From the NCBI GenBank assembly GCA_026545765.1, contig CM048843.1:85127050-85191049 (forward strand): a DNA stretch of 64,000 nucleotides. Direction: 5' to 3'. This DNA comes from Plantago major (lineage: Eukaryota > Streptophyta > Magnoliopsida > Lamiales > Plantaginaceae). How positions within the stretch are numbered: the first letter of the stretch is position 1; every line of letters starts with the position of its first letter. Below the pieces are notes generated by a model. It had not been told where the DNA came from. It did no database searches and worked only from the letters and a program-made list of their open reading frames with translations. Positions 12,233 to 23,776 of the stretch are shown here, piece by piece. Position numbers and translations under genes: made by a program.

Positions 12233-13023
12233 TGTGTAATTTTTAATTAAAGTGTGTTTAGTGTCTTTAATTACTCAATTCGGATTGAAGATGAATGAAA
12301 AATTAATGCACAAATAGACCGCTTGTAATTATTCATACGAAGGTATTCGCAATGAAGTTGCGATAAATTCCGACAAAATAAACGTAAATATATAGATAAA
12401 AAGGTGTTGAAGAAGAGGTTTGAACTTGGTACCTCATGAAACACCTTGGAAGGTTGTTGAATCAAGGAAAAGGAAAATTGCAAAAAATTGTGACTTTTGG
12501 GGCTTGAACTCGCAACCTGCCTAAGGGCGAGGGTTGTGAGATACCACTTGAGCCACACATCCAATTGTGAAGAAATGTTGGTCAAATTCGGTTGTCTCCT
12601 TTCGGATACGGAGTTGTGGTTCAACAATTGCATCCTTTCCTTGCAACCTTTGGATATCTATATATAGGGCTTCACTACTTCGTTTTTAATAATGAAATTA
12701 ATCCATCCAGATTATTATCCACCCATTATCTATGTTGATACTTGACGGGTGTTGGATGTACTTCAATTATAAATCCATTATTGTAATAATTCGCCGAGTT
12801 AGTTGTTCAAGTGCTTGAACTCTAATTCACCATTGCTGTTCTATATTGGGAGACTATTTGTTACGTAAACCGTGAGCACCAGAGCGGGACAAATAAAGTC
12901 TTAAGGACCGAGGGCCACCCTCTGCTCAGCAGTATAAACATTTTGTTTTGTTTTGTGTTGTGTTCCAGATATCCATCTTCAATACACTACCCACCCGCAT
13001 CTATATGTGAAATTCACCCAACA
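12233..13023 (+). repeat. Left LTR of the 12-16 kb element
   Basis: The 791-bp repeat starts TGTGTAATTTTTAATTAAAG (the right copy starts TGTTGAAAATTTTAATTAAA) and ends TTCACCCAACA. It contains pol III box-like motifs on the minus strand (listed separately). Confidence 0.88.
12501..12555 (-). other. Pol III A/B-box-like pair inside the LTR
   Basis: On the minus strand TGGCTCAAGTGGT (12555-12543) matches an A box and GGTTGCGAGTTCAAGCC (12517-12501) resembles a B box. The right LTR keeps both (16154-16142 and 16116-16101). A second B-box-like GTACCAAGTTCAAACC lies farther along. This suggests a tRNA-derived SINE captured in the LTR; it is not a foldable tRNA gene. Confidence 0.45.
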
Positions 13024-14096
13024 ACTTAAGACTTTATTTCGATTCGTGGGAAGTGTTCGAAGATGAGGAGAAATGGATACTGTTTGTGATGGTGGTACAA
13101 AAAAGATGTGAAAATTCCACCCTATGGATTGCGGAGTTCGTTCGTGCTTATCTTGTAGATGCGGTCACACGGATATGGTTACTCATCTCGTAAAGAGTGG
13201 AAGCTATGGTGGGCTCGAAAGCGAAAAGTGAATTATGGTCCAGGCTCTTGTCCATGAATTGAGGTTCATGTTTAATTCGGTACGTGCGTACGTACTTCTG
13301 TTACTTGTTTCTCACAAGGATTTGAAATTACCTTTGAGAATTTGATGCTTTGCCTCCTATCATATCATTATTAATTAATGATGATCAATGTGGTTTGTGT
13401 TTAATTTGTTTAACTCAAATGGCTTTTTGCACCTGTTCGATTCATTCTCTCTGTTTAATTACCATCTGCTTTGTATCTGAGGGGTTAAATTACAAGTTTG
13501 TTGCTTTGTCACAAGAATTGTGAAAAGGCGTGACTGTTGCCTATTGAACCATCCAACTTGTTCAATTAAATGTGTGTGCCTATCCCCTTTATTTACAGAC
13601 TCCTCTCTCGTTTATTTAGTACATGTTTGCTACATATGTGGTTATTTTTGCAAGTTTGTTTTATAAGTATGGCATGTTAATTTTTCATTTTGTGTTGGAA
13701 TTTTAATTTTGTATCAAGTGATGCAATGTGGCCTTACTTTTACGTACTTATTTCTCGTTGAACTTTGATATATAGTACGTGTATGTTAAAACTTGTTGTG
13801 ATTTTAACCTGAAACTTGAGAAGAGTTGAAGGCAATTATTTGTCTCATGTCATTGCATTGTGAAGTTGCATTATATGCTTGTTTTGGTTCAATCATCTAT
13901 TTGCGATCATACAAAAGTACACAAACTATGTGTGGTCAGGTTTGTTTGTATGATGAGTTTACTACATTTCGTGTATGTAATATTATGTGATGATTCTGTA
14001 AGTTGGCATATTCAATGCATGTGTACTTGTTGTTATGCATGAAGTGCATGAGAAATTCTTCCCTAGCGTGGAAAGCGTGAATGAGACCTTTTGTCC

Positions 14097-14430
14097 ATGC
14101 TTATCAGAATCAAGTATCATTTAAGTGAGTCTTGTTATGCGGAAATTCTATTTCCAGGTATATGGAAAGGACCACATTAAATGTGTAAAGTCTTGAACCC
14201 CCGTTCATGTGGTGAGGGGAGCTTTACGCTCTCTAGTTGAGATTTAAAAGAATCATCTCTCATGTGGGGGCGTTTTTGAATGCACATGAAAGTGACGGTC
14301 TTTGAATCTAGTTAGAATTCAAGTTTTATTTAAGTGGATCTCATAATGCATAAATTTAGTTTCTCGACATGAAAGCTCAGACCAAGTTAAATATATAATG
14401 GCTTGAAGTTCTATAAATGTGGGAAGGACG
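14097..14430 (+). repeat. Diverged internal duplication of the LTR element
   Basis: Sequence at about 14110-14215 (ATTTAAGTGAGTCTTGTTAT ... GTTCATGTGGTGAGGGG) recurs with many changes at about 14322-14430. Both copies contain a GTGG-rich purine run like the one before the right LTR, as if the 3' end of the interior had been duplicated. Confidence 0.4.
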
Positions 14431-15029
14431 AAAATTCTCAAGGAATACTTCTAACATTTGGCACATGATAGCGCAAGAGCATGGTGTATCCAATACATAG
14501 TTGTGCAAGTATGAATACTTGTGAATGTTCTCTCGTGGTTGTTTCGAGGTGGAGAAAATATTTGGAAAATTTTCTTGAAGAACATTGGTTGGATTGTAGG
14601 TCCAAATTGCGATTATTTCCAAATAGAACCGTGTTACGGGCATGGAATTAATCGATTGAACTACGGGTTCAAAGAATGCGATTTCAATTAAGACCATTGT
14701 GGTGGCATGGAATCGAGTGAATATCTTGTGTCTAAACTGAATTCTTTGTGGTTTACTGAAGGTAAAACCTAGTTGAAAAAAATTCTCTATAGTTGGAGAC
14801 AATAAAGAAATTATTGACTTATGAAACGTGAGGTTTTAAGTCATGGAGATGCATATCCTTATGCACAAGGTACATGTTGAGTGCATGAACATGATGGCTC
14901 AAAGAAATACTTCCTTATCGCTGTCATAATATATGAGTTTTCTCAGGCCGGCATGGAGAAACCATAGATTGTTAGTGAAGCATAAGTGGAAGTAAAATGT
15001 GGATTGATGTACACAATCACATGAGCATA

Positions 15030-15340
15030 TGTTAAAGCACAACATGTCATATGGTTAGTCTATACGCTGCGTCATAGACATAAAGACCATTCGACAGTTG
15101 ATCTATAGGTGGGTTATCACTATTGATTATGTGAAATCAAAGGATAACATGCGGATCCGCTAAACAAAAGCTCCACCTAAACGATCAAATAATCTGCTTG
15201 TCTAGGGGAATGGGCTTAAGACCCACTAATTAAGGAACTTTGCCGTGGCAACCCAACCATACTGACTGGAGATCCCCAAGAATTTGGTTCAATGGGAAAA
15301 CTAAGCTGTAAAGGACCAGTATGTGCCTCGTGAAGTTTTG
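15030..15340 (+). pseudogene. Copia RNase H C-terminal relic
   Basis: With several stops and shifts, the translation recalls the end of copia RNase H: an R-RHK stretch, a VISIDYVKS-like stretch, then KDN-AD-LTK and a GMGLRPTN-like segment. The match is by family pattern only. Nothing upstream in the interior could be tied to gag, integrase or reverse transcriptase. Confidence 0.5.
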
Positions 15341-15840
15341 TACTTCGAGGTAAAAGCACTTAGGAGCTTTTTGCTCCACCCGCGCCATCCCCGTGAAACA
15401 CATTAAGTGCTCCTGCAGAAACGGGCGGAGGTTGAGTCACTGAACTCTTAATGATCTCTGAAGAGATTCTTAATCTCTTTAGCTTACGAGCGGAGCATTG
15501 GCAGGATGCTCTTAGAACGAGATCACCTATATAAGTGTGAAGTTTAGGCCACTTCAAACGTAAACACTTAAGAATCCGAGTGAGTCCAAGGCCTTTAATG
15601 GATGAAACAAAGGAATGATGCAATAAGGAGAATTATTGTGTTGATATCATTGTCTTGGTTTACACAAAATGCTGACCGGTTCAAGGCACCACGTCCACCG
15701 TGTGGCAAGTAAATCCGATGGCATTCTACTAGGGACGATTCAATGTCAATGACAATCGATCCCGATGCAATATGATTTTCCGCTGGAAAACTGAAGTGTG
15801 TGAAGCACGTGTGTGCATGAATTTTCATTCATGTGGGGAT

Positions 15841-16622
15841 TGTTGAAAATTTTAATTAAAGTGTGTTTAGTGTCTTTAATTACTCAATTCGGGTTGAAGA
15901 TGACTGAGAAATTAATACACAAATAGACCACTTGTAATTATTAATACGAAGTATTCACAATGAAGTTGCGATAAATTCCGACAAAATAAACATAAATATA
16001 TAGATAAAAAAGTGTTGAAGAAGAGGTTTGAACTTGGTACCTCATGAAACACCTTGGAAGGTTGTTGAATCAAGGAAAAGGAAAATTGCAAAAGTTTGTG
16101 ACTTGAACTCGCGACCTGCCTGTTGGCAAGGGTTGTGACATACCACTTGAGCTACACATCCATTTGTGAAGAGATGTTGGTCAAATTCGATTGTGTCCTT
16201 TCGGATACAGAGTTGTGGTTCAACAATTGCGTCCTTTCCTTGCAACCTTTGGATATCTATATATAGGGCTCCCCTACTTCGTTTTTAATAATGAAATTAA
16301 TCCATCCAGATTATTATCCATCCATTATCTATGTTGATACTTGACGGGTGTTGGATGTACTTCAATTATAAATCCATTATTGTAGTAATTCGCCGAGTTA
16401 GTTGTTCAAGTGCTTGAACTCTAATTCACCACTGCTGTTCTATCTTGTGAGACTATTTTTTACGTAAACCGTGAGCACCAGAGCAGGACAAATAAAGTCT
16501 TAAGGACCGAGGGCCACCCTCTGCTCAGCAGTATAAATATTTTGTTTTGTTTTGTATTGTGTTTCGGATATCCATCTTTAATACACTACCCACCCGCATC
16601 TATATGTGAAATTCACCCAACA
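15841..16622 (+). repeat. Right LTR of the 12-16 kb element
   Basis: The 782-bp repeat, TGTTG...CAACA, is collinear with the left LTR apart from small indels and scattered substitutions. The GAGTT target duplication follows directly. Confidence 0.9.
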
Positions 16623-16627
16623 GAGTT

Positions 16628-19600
16628 TCGAATTCAAAATAAATCATGAACCATGCAACAACTTTTCAAAGCAACTCTACTTCAGAAGGCAAATAAATCA
16701 CATCATATCACACTAAACGTATATGTTAAGTGACTGCTTGTCTTTTTGTTACATCTGAACAAGCCTCGTCTTCGATGGATCATGACTTATTATGAGTGCC
16801 ATTGTAACGGTCCGACTTTTAGGTTTTTAAAAGGAGTGAATTTTAGTCGGGACGCCGGGCGAAAGCAGAGCCGAAACGTTTAATGAAACATGTGAAGTTA
16901 CAGACAACCTTTCATGTCGCAGTTGTTGGAACAAAATATACTTTATTTCAGTGAATAAAACCACATGATTTCTAACATTTTTGTCTTTAAAAGATAAACA
17001 ATATAACAGCAAATGACATGAGTTTTTTGAAAAAGACAAAAAGACATTATTTTCATTGATAAAAATCCCAAATTAATCCCAACTACACACTTAGTTTGCT
17101 GAGTTTATCGTTCGTTCATTCTTCGCCGCCATCTCACCTACAAGGAAGGGAATAAAAACAAGTGTGAGAAAAATCTCAATGAGTGTTCAAAGATTTTCGT
17201 GAGAAGTTTTCATTAAAATCATAACAATAAAAATCAAGAACTTAAAATCCAATATACTTTCAATAATGTATACTTTTCAGAAAAACATTATTTCATGCCG
17301 CTCCTTATCACCCCACAGTAAAACAGGCCTTATGTCTCCATGATAGTCGATCAAACTATCCAGTCAGGACCCTGCCATGGTACAGGGGGTGGAATTCTAC
17401 GACCCAACTAAATCAGTGAAGGATTCTATCACCCGATTTAAAGGGAATGGACAAAGGAAACCGACAAGTAGCTCGCCAGACACAACTGACCAAACTACAA
17501 GCCAATTAACCTGAACCAAAGGTATGTATCTTTCTTGAACCGTCAATCAAAACAAAATAACAATCATATATATAAAATATATATATCTTTCAAAATCAGC
17601 GGAAGCATGCTAAAACTCTTTCGTGATTTGGTTTTTATGCAATAGAACGTACATTTTGGAAACCATGCATTACTTATATATAATTTGAAAACATATTAAA
17701 ATACCTTCCAGGTTTTAAAAATAATACATATATAGTTTTGTAGTACACTCACATTTTGAAGGTTAGGAAGAGCAAGAACTATGAAAGTACTTGCAAGAAG
17801 AACTTGCTACAAACTTGAAAATAAGAGACTAGTACTTGAAGATTTTTGGGAGAAAATATTTAGAATTTGTGTGAGTAAAAGTGGCTGCAAGAAGGGGGTA
17901 TTTATAGGGTGGATTGAATGAAGATGAAAGGTTGAAGAACTAAAAATAAATGGTAATTTAAATGGCTTAAGTGCACTTAAAACTCTTATAAAACCAACAA
18001 TAAAAGTGTCAAATTAAGAGCGACCTTTCACATTTTTTTCCAAACATTTAAACACAATAACTAATGATAAATGATTAGATTTTACTTGGGAAAAAGTTCA
18101 AAAACGATTTTGGTATCACATAGGTCATTTGTACACGAAAATAAAATATGACACACCAAAAGTGCAACATTTAGAGCAATTAAATTGAACTCACAATTAG
18201 ACATGCACATGTAACAATTAAACTTAAAATATTGAATATGCATAGGTAATATTTAACTTACAATTAGACATGCATAAGTAACATGAAAATAAACATAAAA
18301 GATAAATGAAAAGAAAGTCAGAAGGTTGATCGAAACATAGCTGCAACATAGCATGAAACATTCGACATTACGGGCGACCTTTCGTACAGTAACATGAAAA
18401 AGAACAAAAATATTTTATTTAGTAAGGAAACCTCAAGTTTCCTAACTCTTCTATTTTAAAATATATGAATATAAAATAACACTAGTTTTAATTTCTAAAG
18501 TTTAAGTGAGCCACACACAAATAAAGACATACATTCAAATTACATAATTGACTCTTCACATTTTACATTGATCAAATAACACAAATAATTACCATTATTG
18601 AATTAATGAATTAAAATAAAAGCTCTTCACATAAATCATCAATCAAGACACTCCATAAAGACTTCTATTAAGTTAGACAATAAAAAGAAGTCTTGTCAAA
18701 TTAATTATTCATAAAGATAAATTTAAGAGATGACTATCAAATTATTTTCAAAAACCACTTCCCATCCATAACAACATAACATTGATCCTAATTGTTGCTA
18801 TAGCAAAATCTATAGAAACTAAACAAACATCATCAATGAAGAGCATGAAGTTTGGAAGAAGCTACTCACAAAAACTCGTAATTACTGAATTATATTTACA
18901 TACCAGAAAAATTTGATTGTTGAAGACGGTTGTGAAATTGGGTAATCCAATCGAGTGGAAATTAATTATGCCCAGAGTTTTATAGTCGCGATAAGATGCA
19001 AGTGAGCAGGAGTCTGATCCGAACACACACAACGGTTCTGTATGGACAGATGGATTCACGCGTGGTTCATGCGGAAACGGCGTATGGGATGGGCGATTAG
19101 GCGAAGGGGTGCTGCGTGTGGTGTGAGGCTGTGAGCGGAGGAAAATTGGAATATTAGTAGCCGGTAGCTGGAGAATAGAGAAGAAGCGCTAAACAAATTG
19201 CAAAAGTGAAATGACACTTTAATTAACAGTACAATAAGAGACTTATTATTATATTGTTTAAATAAACTTCCATGACTTTTTCAGGTCCCGTCTTAAGTAA
19301 TTATACTCCCATGTAGTAATAAATGACATAATATTCGATAAAAATAATTATATATAAATATTTTTTCATATTGCATGAAGTTTATGAGGTAAAATACTTA
19401 TTTAAAGTTGTCTATGATATTGACTTAAACTTTTGAGTATCAAGCACTTCTTTTAACTTTTGTGTACTAGTAGATGATCTATATGTAAACCTTCTTATTA
19501 CAACCAAAACATCTCTAACTTGTCAAGTAGGTTCGAAGCATTTTGACATGAAATTTTTGCTACTTCTGGGTTATCGTTTTCCGGATTATCCCCCCCAATT

Positions 19601-19833
19601 CTTATCTAATTGATGGGATGATTTCGTATTAAGTTAAAATATCCACAATTTGTTATCCCCCTCCGCTTCTTGTCTAATAGATATTTGTACTTATTTGTTA
19701 TTTTTTCAAGAAATATAACATTTAAGTTATGCATGTGGATTTTATTTACAAAAAGCTATTTTTACAACTCTAGTTAGGAATAAACTCTCTATAGGAATAT
19801 TTTTTTTTCAGTCCCGACAATATGACTGTATAG
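16628..19833. other. Intergenic region, possibly an unclassified LTR relic
   Basis: From 16803 a block starting TGTAACGGTCCGACTTTTAG and running to about 19190 has the look of a long LTR or solo LTR (TG start, GC-rich patches around 17310-17460 and 19060-19150). No matching second copy, TG-CA end or target duplication was found. No coding region is supported. Confidence 0.3.
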
Positions 19834-20160
19834 AGTTTTTACTATAGTTTTAAGAGACATTGTTATAGTTTTAAGAGACACTGTTATTGATTTAACATCA
19901 ATGATGTTGTTTTTAACTTGTGTTGCATGTTCATGCTTTGTTGTAGTTTTAAGAGCGAGGCACTGTTATGGTTTTAAACATCAATGTTACTGCTTTTAGC
20001 TTGTGATGCATGTCCTGCTTTGTTATATTTTTAAGAGGCATTGTTTTATTTTTAAGAGACACTGTTATAGTTTTAAGCATAGATGTTAATGCTTTTAGCT
20101 TGTATTGCATGTTTCTGCTCTATTATTGTTTTAAGTATGAATGTGATAGTTTTTAATGAG
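19834..20160 (+). repeat. Degenerate tandem repeat of a TTTTAAGAGACACTGTTAT-type unit
   Basis: Units with the order TTTTAAGAGACACTGTTAT, then ATCAATGTT, then TTTTAGCTTGTGATGCATGT, then CTGCTTTGTTGTAG recur about three to four times at roughly 90-120 bp spacing. Substitutions and truncated units are many, so this is an old local minisatellite. Confidence 0.55.
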
Positions 20161-20945
20161 AGTTATTATGATATTAACACAGTTAGTGAATGCTTTAAGC
20201 AGGTACTGATGATGATATCGAGTTTGAAGATAGTTCTCTCAAATGTGTCACTGTAATATTGAAGCAACAAGCAACATTAACAACAAAAGCAAGTATCATT
20301 GAGTTTCACAAATCATCATTTAACAACACAAACCATCATTGAGTTGAACACTGATTTCATGAGTGCCTGAACAATGAAAGAGGTAGGAAGCAAGAAGGTT
20401 GATTATTGTGATGGTGATGCCTCTACCGGTGATGTCTGTACCGGTGATGCCTATTTTTGCAGTAACACCGTTTAAGTGCATCCCGATCATATGAGAGCTA
20501 GATTATGTTTGATGATTTATTGGTGTTTGAAATTATATTGGTTTCCAAAATAATAGATTTGACTAAATATCAATGGAGGTAGTGATAAGATCAAGAATGA
20601 TAATGCTTAAGTTTAAAGTTACAAAAATTAACAAAATCACTAATTTATAAAAGTTTTCATTAATTTGTACTAAATTATTTTACGTACAACTAATGTGTAT
20701 TTAATATTTATAACTCCATTTTGTAATTATTCCAAAATTAAATTGCATCTCACATCAATGGATAAAGAAAAATTAGTCAAAAGCGATCATTCTTAAATAG
20801 CCTACCATCGAAGATTCAAATATGTGGAATCAAAATCAAGCAAGCCACAAGTGACCTGGGGATACAATAATACGTTGATTTTTCAAAATAGGCGAAGACC
20901 ATAATACTCAGGCACCACGTCAACTCAGGCATCAACTCATCTTTC
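20161..20945. other. Intergenic region upstream of DUF247 gene
   Basis: The region is AT-rich with no supported gene. A short GATGCC/TGTACCGGTGATG duplication is seen at 20411-20453. Confidence 0.5.
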
Positions 20946-20953
20946 TATAAATA
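20946..20953 (+). promoter_or_regulatory. TATA box of the DUF247 gene
   Basis: TATAAATA is followed, about 90 bp later, by a good splice donor (GACGAG|GTAAAT, 21039/21040). An acceptor TCTGCAG (ends 21707) lies directly before the start codon. This suggests a non-coding first exon (about 20980-21039) and a 5' UTR intron of 668 bp. Confidence 0.45.
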
Positions 20954-21211
20954 ATCATCCAAATATTTTTATAATCCCAACTCAACTCATCTCATCCGAA
21001 AAGTCGTTCCAGTGGTGCATTTCACTCACAACCGACGAGGTAAATTAAATATTTTTTCTTCCCTAGCTATAATTATTTGAATTACTTATCTAAATTATTA
21101 CATCCGAAAATCTCTCATACTTTATTCATTATTTCTTCTACCTTATTCGGACTTTTAGTTATTATTCATCAGTTAAAATTCTATCAATTAAATTGCGTGC
21201 CAAACTGCCTA

Positions 21212-21440
21212 TTTATTGAGAGACGACCGTTCTAAATAAATTATTTAGATGCCGACTTATATTTTCAAAAAAATTATTGATGTTATCAATAAAAATATCT
21301 ATGTTATTAACAAAATGTATATTATCTTGTATATGAGAAGACAACATAAATATTTTAATTAATAACATTAACGTTTTTTTAGCAATATAGATCGGTCTCT
21401 AGATAATTTATTTTAGGGACAATATGTCTAAAGACTTTAT
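21212..21440. mobile_element. Fold-back element (copy A) in the 5' UTR intron
   Basis: This AT-rich block has a centre of alternating TATGTTATTAACAAAA and TTAATTAATAACATTA. It ends in a CTCTAGATAATTTATTTTAG-type motif. A similar arrangement occurs at 31.06-31.29 kb, which suggests two members of one family. The similarity is partial and boundaries are approximate. Confidence 0.35.
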
Positions 21441-21561
21441 GTATCAATCTTTGTCATTTTACTCAGAGTTTCCTCACAAGTAGGTCGCGATTAGTCGAAA
21501 TAGCTATCTTTGGACAAGCCATAATTGTCATTGGCTGGGCACCCATAATCAACTTGGATAT

Positions 21562-21573
21562 GCTCTGATACCA
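21562..21573 (-). other. Copia-type primer-binding-site relic
   Basis: On the minus strand this reads TGGTATCAGAGC, the classic initiator-Met tRNA complement used by copia elements. Nearby, GTTGGACATTATCCCCTTAA (plus) and GTTGGATAACCTTCCTCCTT (minus) face each other. No element interior is left, so this is a relic at best. Confidence 0.35.
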
Positions 21574-21711
21574 TATTAAGTTGGACATTATCCCCTTAAA
21601 AGTCATTATTATTAAGGAGGAAGGTTATCCAACTTATATATTGTTTGCATATTTCTTACTGGGATATTCCGACAATATTTGATCTTTCTCAAACTACTGA
21701 TCTGCAGAATA

Positions 21712-23091
21712 ATGGGGCACCAAGTGCCATCCGAAGCGTATAGCAGTTCAGTGTTTATTAATATTGATAACATAAAGAAAGATTTGTTACCAGATACATA
21801 TAAGATGCACAGAGTGTCTCCGCAACTCAGGATGAAGAAGGGGCAATACAATGACGAGCCATCAGTTTATGATCCGATATCGGTGTCGTTGGGTCCCTAC
21901 CACCATGGTAAGGACGAGTTTCGCAGGGCTGAGGAATTCAAGTACCTCTGCCTCCACTGGTGCACAGATGAAGATGATTCTCGTAAGAACAATTTATATG
22001 AAATGATTCTCAGCATGATTGATCGTGTGAGAGATTGCTATGGTGATGTTTCCATTCTCAACAAATACGATGATCATGCTCTAGCACGAATGATGCTTTT
22101 GGATGCTTGTTTCATTGTAAATTTCATGCGGATCCTTGACTACGATGCCTCAGATAAAATTGAACATCCCTTGGATCATGAATTCTTCAAGGACTCGTAT
22201 AGATGCCTTGGTCAGGCTGCGGCTCTCCCTTCTTCTGCTCGTGACATTATGGTGATTGAGAATCAAATACCATTTTTCATTCTTGAGTTAGTACTCCACG
22301 AAGTTTCAATTGAACCAGCACGTTTACTTCAGGGTTTCATGGTTCACATGTTGTCAGTGGATAAAGAAAAAGCTATAATTCCAAGAGGAGATAAAGCTCC
22401 TCATACGCTTCATTTACTTGAAGCATGTCGGAGGGTGTTAGTAGAGAGAAATACCAGTCAAGAACCAACTTTTGAACAACGCAAACCTGGAAGTAGATTA
22501 ACGTCCCGTGGACGTAATTTGCCGCTAAAAAATTCATGTCCATCGGTCGCGTACCTAAAAACCAAGGGCATCAAATGTCACCCGAGTTCTTCTCACTCTC
22601 TCACGGATATCAATTTTGATTCACATGCCTATAGTGGCAAGCTTCGACTCCCGGTTTGTTACTCGTGCAATATGGCCTATGTCTTCCTGTCCAACATGAT
22701 AGCCTATGAAATCGCCCCTGGTAATCATGTGAAAGACACATCCGACCTTGCGGTATTGTCTTACGTATGTCTTATGAAATCATTGATCCAGACCCCAGCT
22801 GATGTTATGGAGTTACAGAAGAAGGGAATATTGCAGATTAACAGATCTGCAAACCACGAACAAGTGGCACATATGTATAAAAGCTTCGAAACCTTTAATC
22901 TGCGAAATGAGGACATCTATGAGAATCTCATGTCTAAAGTTGGAGAGCACTGTACCAGCAGGCGTAAAACGTGGATGGCTGACCTGATTAACCTCAAATT
23001 CAAGAATCCATGGACCGTGGCTGCATTGCTCTCCGCCACTATTCTTCTCAACCTGACTTTTCTGCAGACTCTTTTTACCATTCTTCATTAA
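21712..23091 (+). CDS. DUF247 (UPF0481) family protein
   Basis: This is a single coding exon for 459 residues. I chose the ATG at 21712 because it lies five bases after a good splice acceptor and begins the conserved region; upstream codons in the same frame would be intronic. Family hallmarks are the N-terminal block ending SVSLGPYHHG (about residues 60-70), the LDACFIVNFM segment, ENQIPFFILE (about 183-192), and a C-terminal membrane anchor of hydrophobic residues near 432-455. The length is normal for the family. DUF247 proteins are plant-specific membrane proteins; some are linked to self-incompatibility, but the role of this one is unknown. A young copia element lies 98 bp past the stop codon and probably sits in the 3' UTR. 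Confidence 0.93.
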   Translation: MGHQVPSEAYSSSVFINIDNIKKDLLPDTYKMHRVSPQLRMKKGQYNDEPSVYDPISVSLGPYHHGKDEFRRAEEFKYLCLHWCTDEDDSRKNNLYEMILSMIDRVRDCYGDVSILNKYDDHALARMMLLDACFIVNFMRILDYDASDKIEHPLDHEFFKDSYRCLGQAAALPSSARDIMVIENQIPFFILELVLHEVSIEPARLLQGFMVHMLSVDKEKAIIPRGDKAPHTLHLLEACRRVLVERNTSQEPTFEQRKPGSRLTSRGRNLPLKNSCPSVAYLKTKGIKCHPSSSHSLTDINFDSHAYSGKLRLPVCYSCNMAYVFLSNMIAYEIAPGNHVKDTSDLAVLSYVCLMKSLIQTPADVMELQKKGILQINRSANHEQVAHMYKSFETFNLRNEDIYENLMSKVGEHCTSRRKTWMADLINLKFKNPWTVAALLSATILLNLTFLQTLFTILH

Positions 23092-23189
23092 TTACTTATC
23101 CATCAAACACCACTGTTAAGTATTAATATTGCCTTGCATTGTTTCTTGTGTTTTGTACGTACTTCTGTTATTATTATTTCAGTTGATAG

Positions 23190-23776
23190 TGTTGCGTATT
23201 GTTCTTAGAATCAACTCAAACAATCAACAATAACGATCAACTCCAAACCGAACAAATTATTAACGACTGTTGCAACACCAATTGTAATCACAGTGACAAC
23301 AACAATCAATATTTCCAGAAAATTGTAAACACTCCAAGCAATCGAAACACAACGATTTTACGTGGTTCGGCAATAGCCTACGTCCACGGGAGAAATTCCA
23401 GATCTTCTTATTGATTATTCAACCACAAGTTACAATCAATCACCAAGATTATCGATTACAGAAGAAGAAAGAAAAACAGAGCATGAATAGCTCAAGGAAG
23501 AAGAAAGGAAACTGATTTTCTGTTACAGAATTGGAATTATGAACAGTAGAAGCGCCAAACACTATTTATATGACTTCTCACGTCATCCCACGTGATCCCA
23601 GCCAACCAGTGAATGACACGTCACAAGGCTTTAAGTATAAACACGCCTTTAATCATCCAAAACCCGTTTTCTCCCTTTAAATCAATTTCTCTGCACAGAC
23701 AATGTTATTCTCACTGTTACTGCAACATCCATTAATTCTTCCAAGAATTTTCCCTTCTCAATTCAATCTAGTTCCA
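23190..23776 (-). repeat. 3' LTR of the young copia element
   Basis: This is the 587-bp copy next to the DUF247 gene, with no indel relative to its partner. It carries a 71-codon open frame in each LTR that I regard as fortuitous. Confidence 0.95.

Larger units (their letters stand above)
12233..16622 (+). mobile_element. Decayed copia-type LTR retrotransposon
   Basis: Two direct repeats, 12233-13023 and 15841-16622, begin TG and end CAACA. They are flanked by a perfect 5-bp duplication GAGTT (12228-12232 and 16623-16627). The 2.8-kb interior has no intact frame, but 15030-15340 shows a degraded copia RNase H end (DYVKSKDN followed by AD.LTK-like residues). A purine run (GTGGGGA) precedes the right repeat. 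No clear primer-binding site follows the left repeat. The element is non-autonomous and old: the LTRs differ by several percent by eye. Confidence 0.87.

Noticed and set aside
12481-12560. tRNA gene on the minus strand
   Set aside because: A- and B-box-like words are present, but I could not form an acceptor stem or anticodon arm, and the same piece occurs in both LTRs.
12271-12633. 120-codon minus-strand frame
   Set aside because: It lies wholly within the LTR, and the matching part of the other LTR is interrupted. It is better explained by the pol III-like segment.
14377-14802. 141-codon minus-strand frame
   Set aside because: It lies in the decayed interior of the LTR element, matches no family, and the interior's coding remnants are on the plus strand.
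16803-19190. Solo LTR starting TGTAACGG
   Set aside because: No CA end with a matching 5-bp duplication was found, so it was kept only as a low-confidence note.
23199-23414. 71-codon frame repeated at 29091-29306
   Set aside because: It occurs in both LTRs because these are identical there. It is Asn-rich by composition and on the strand opposite to the element's genes.
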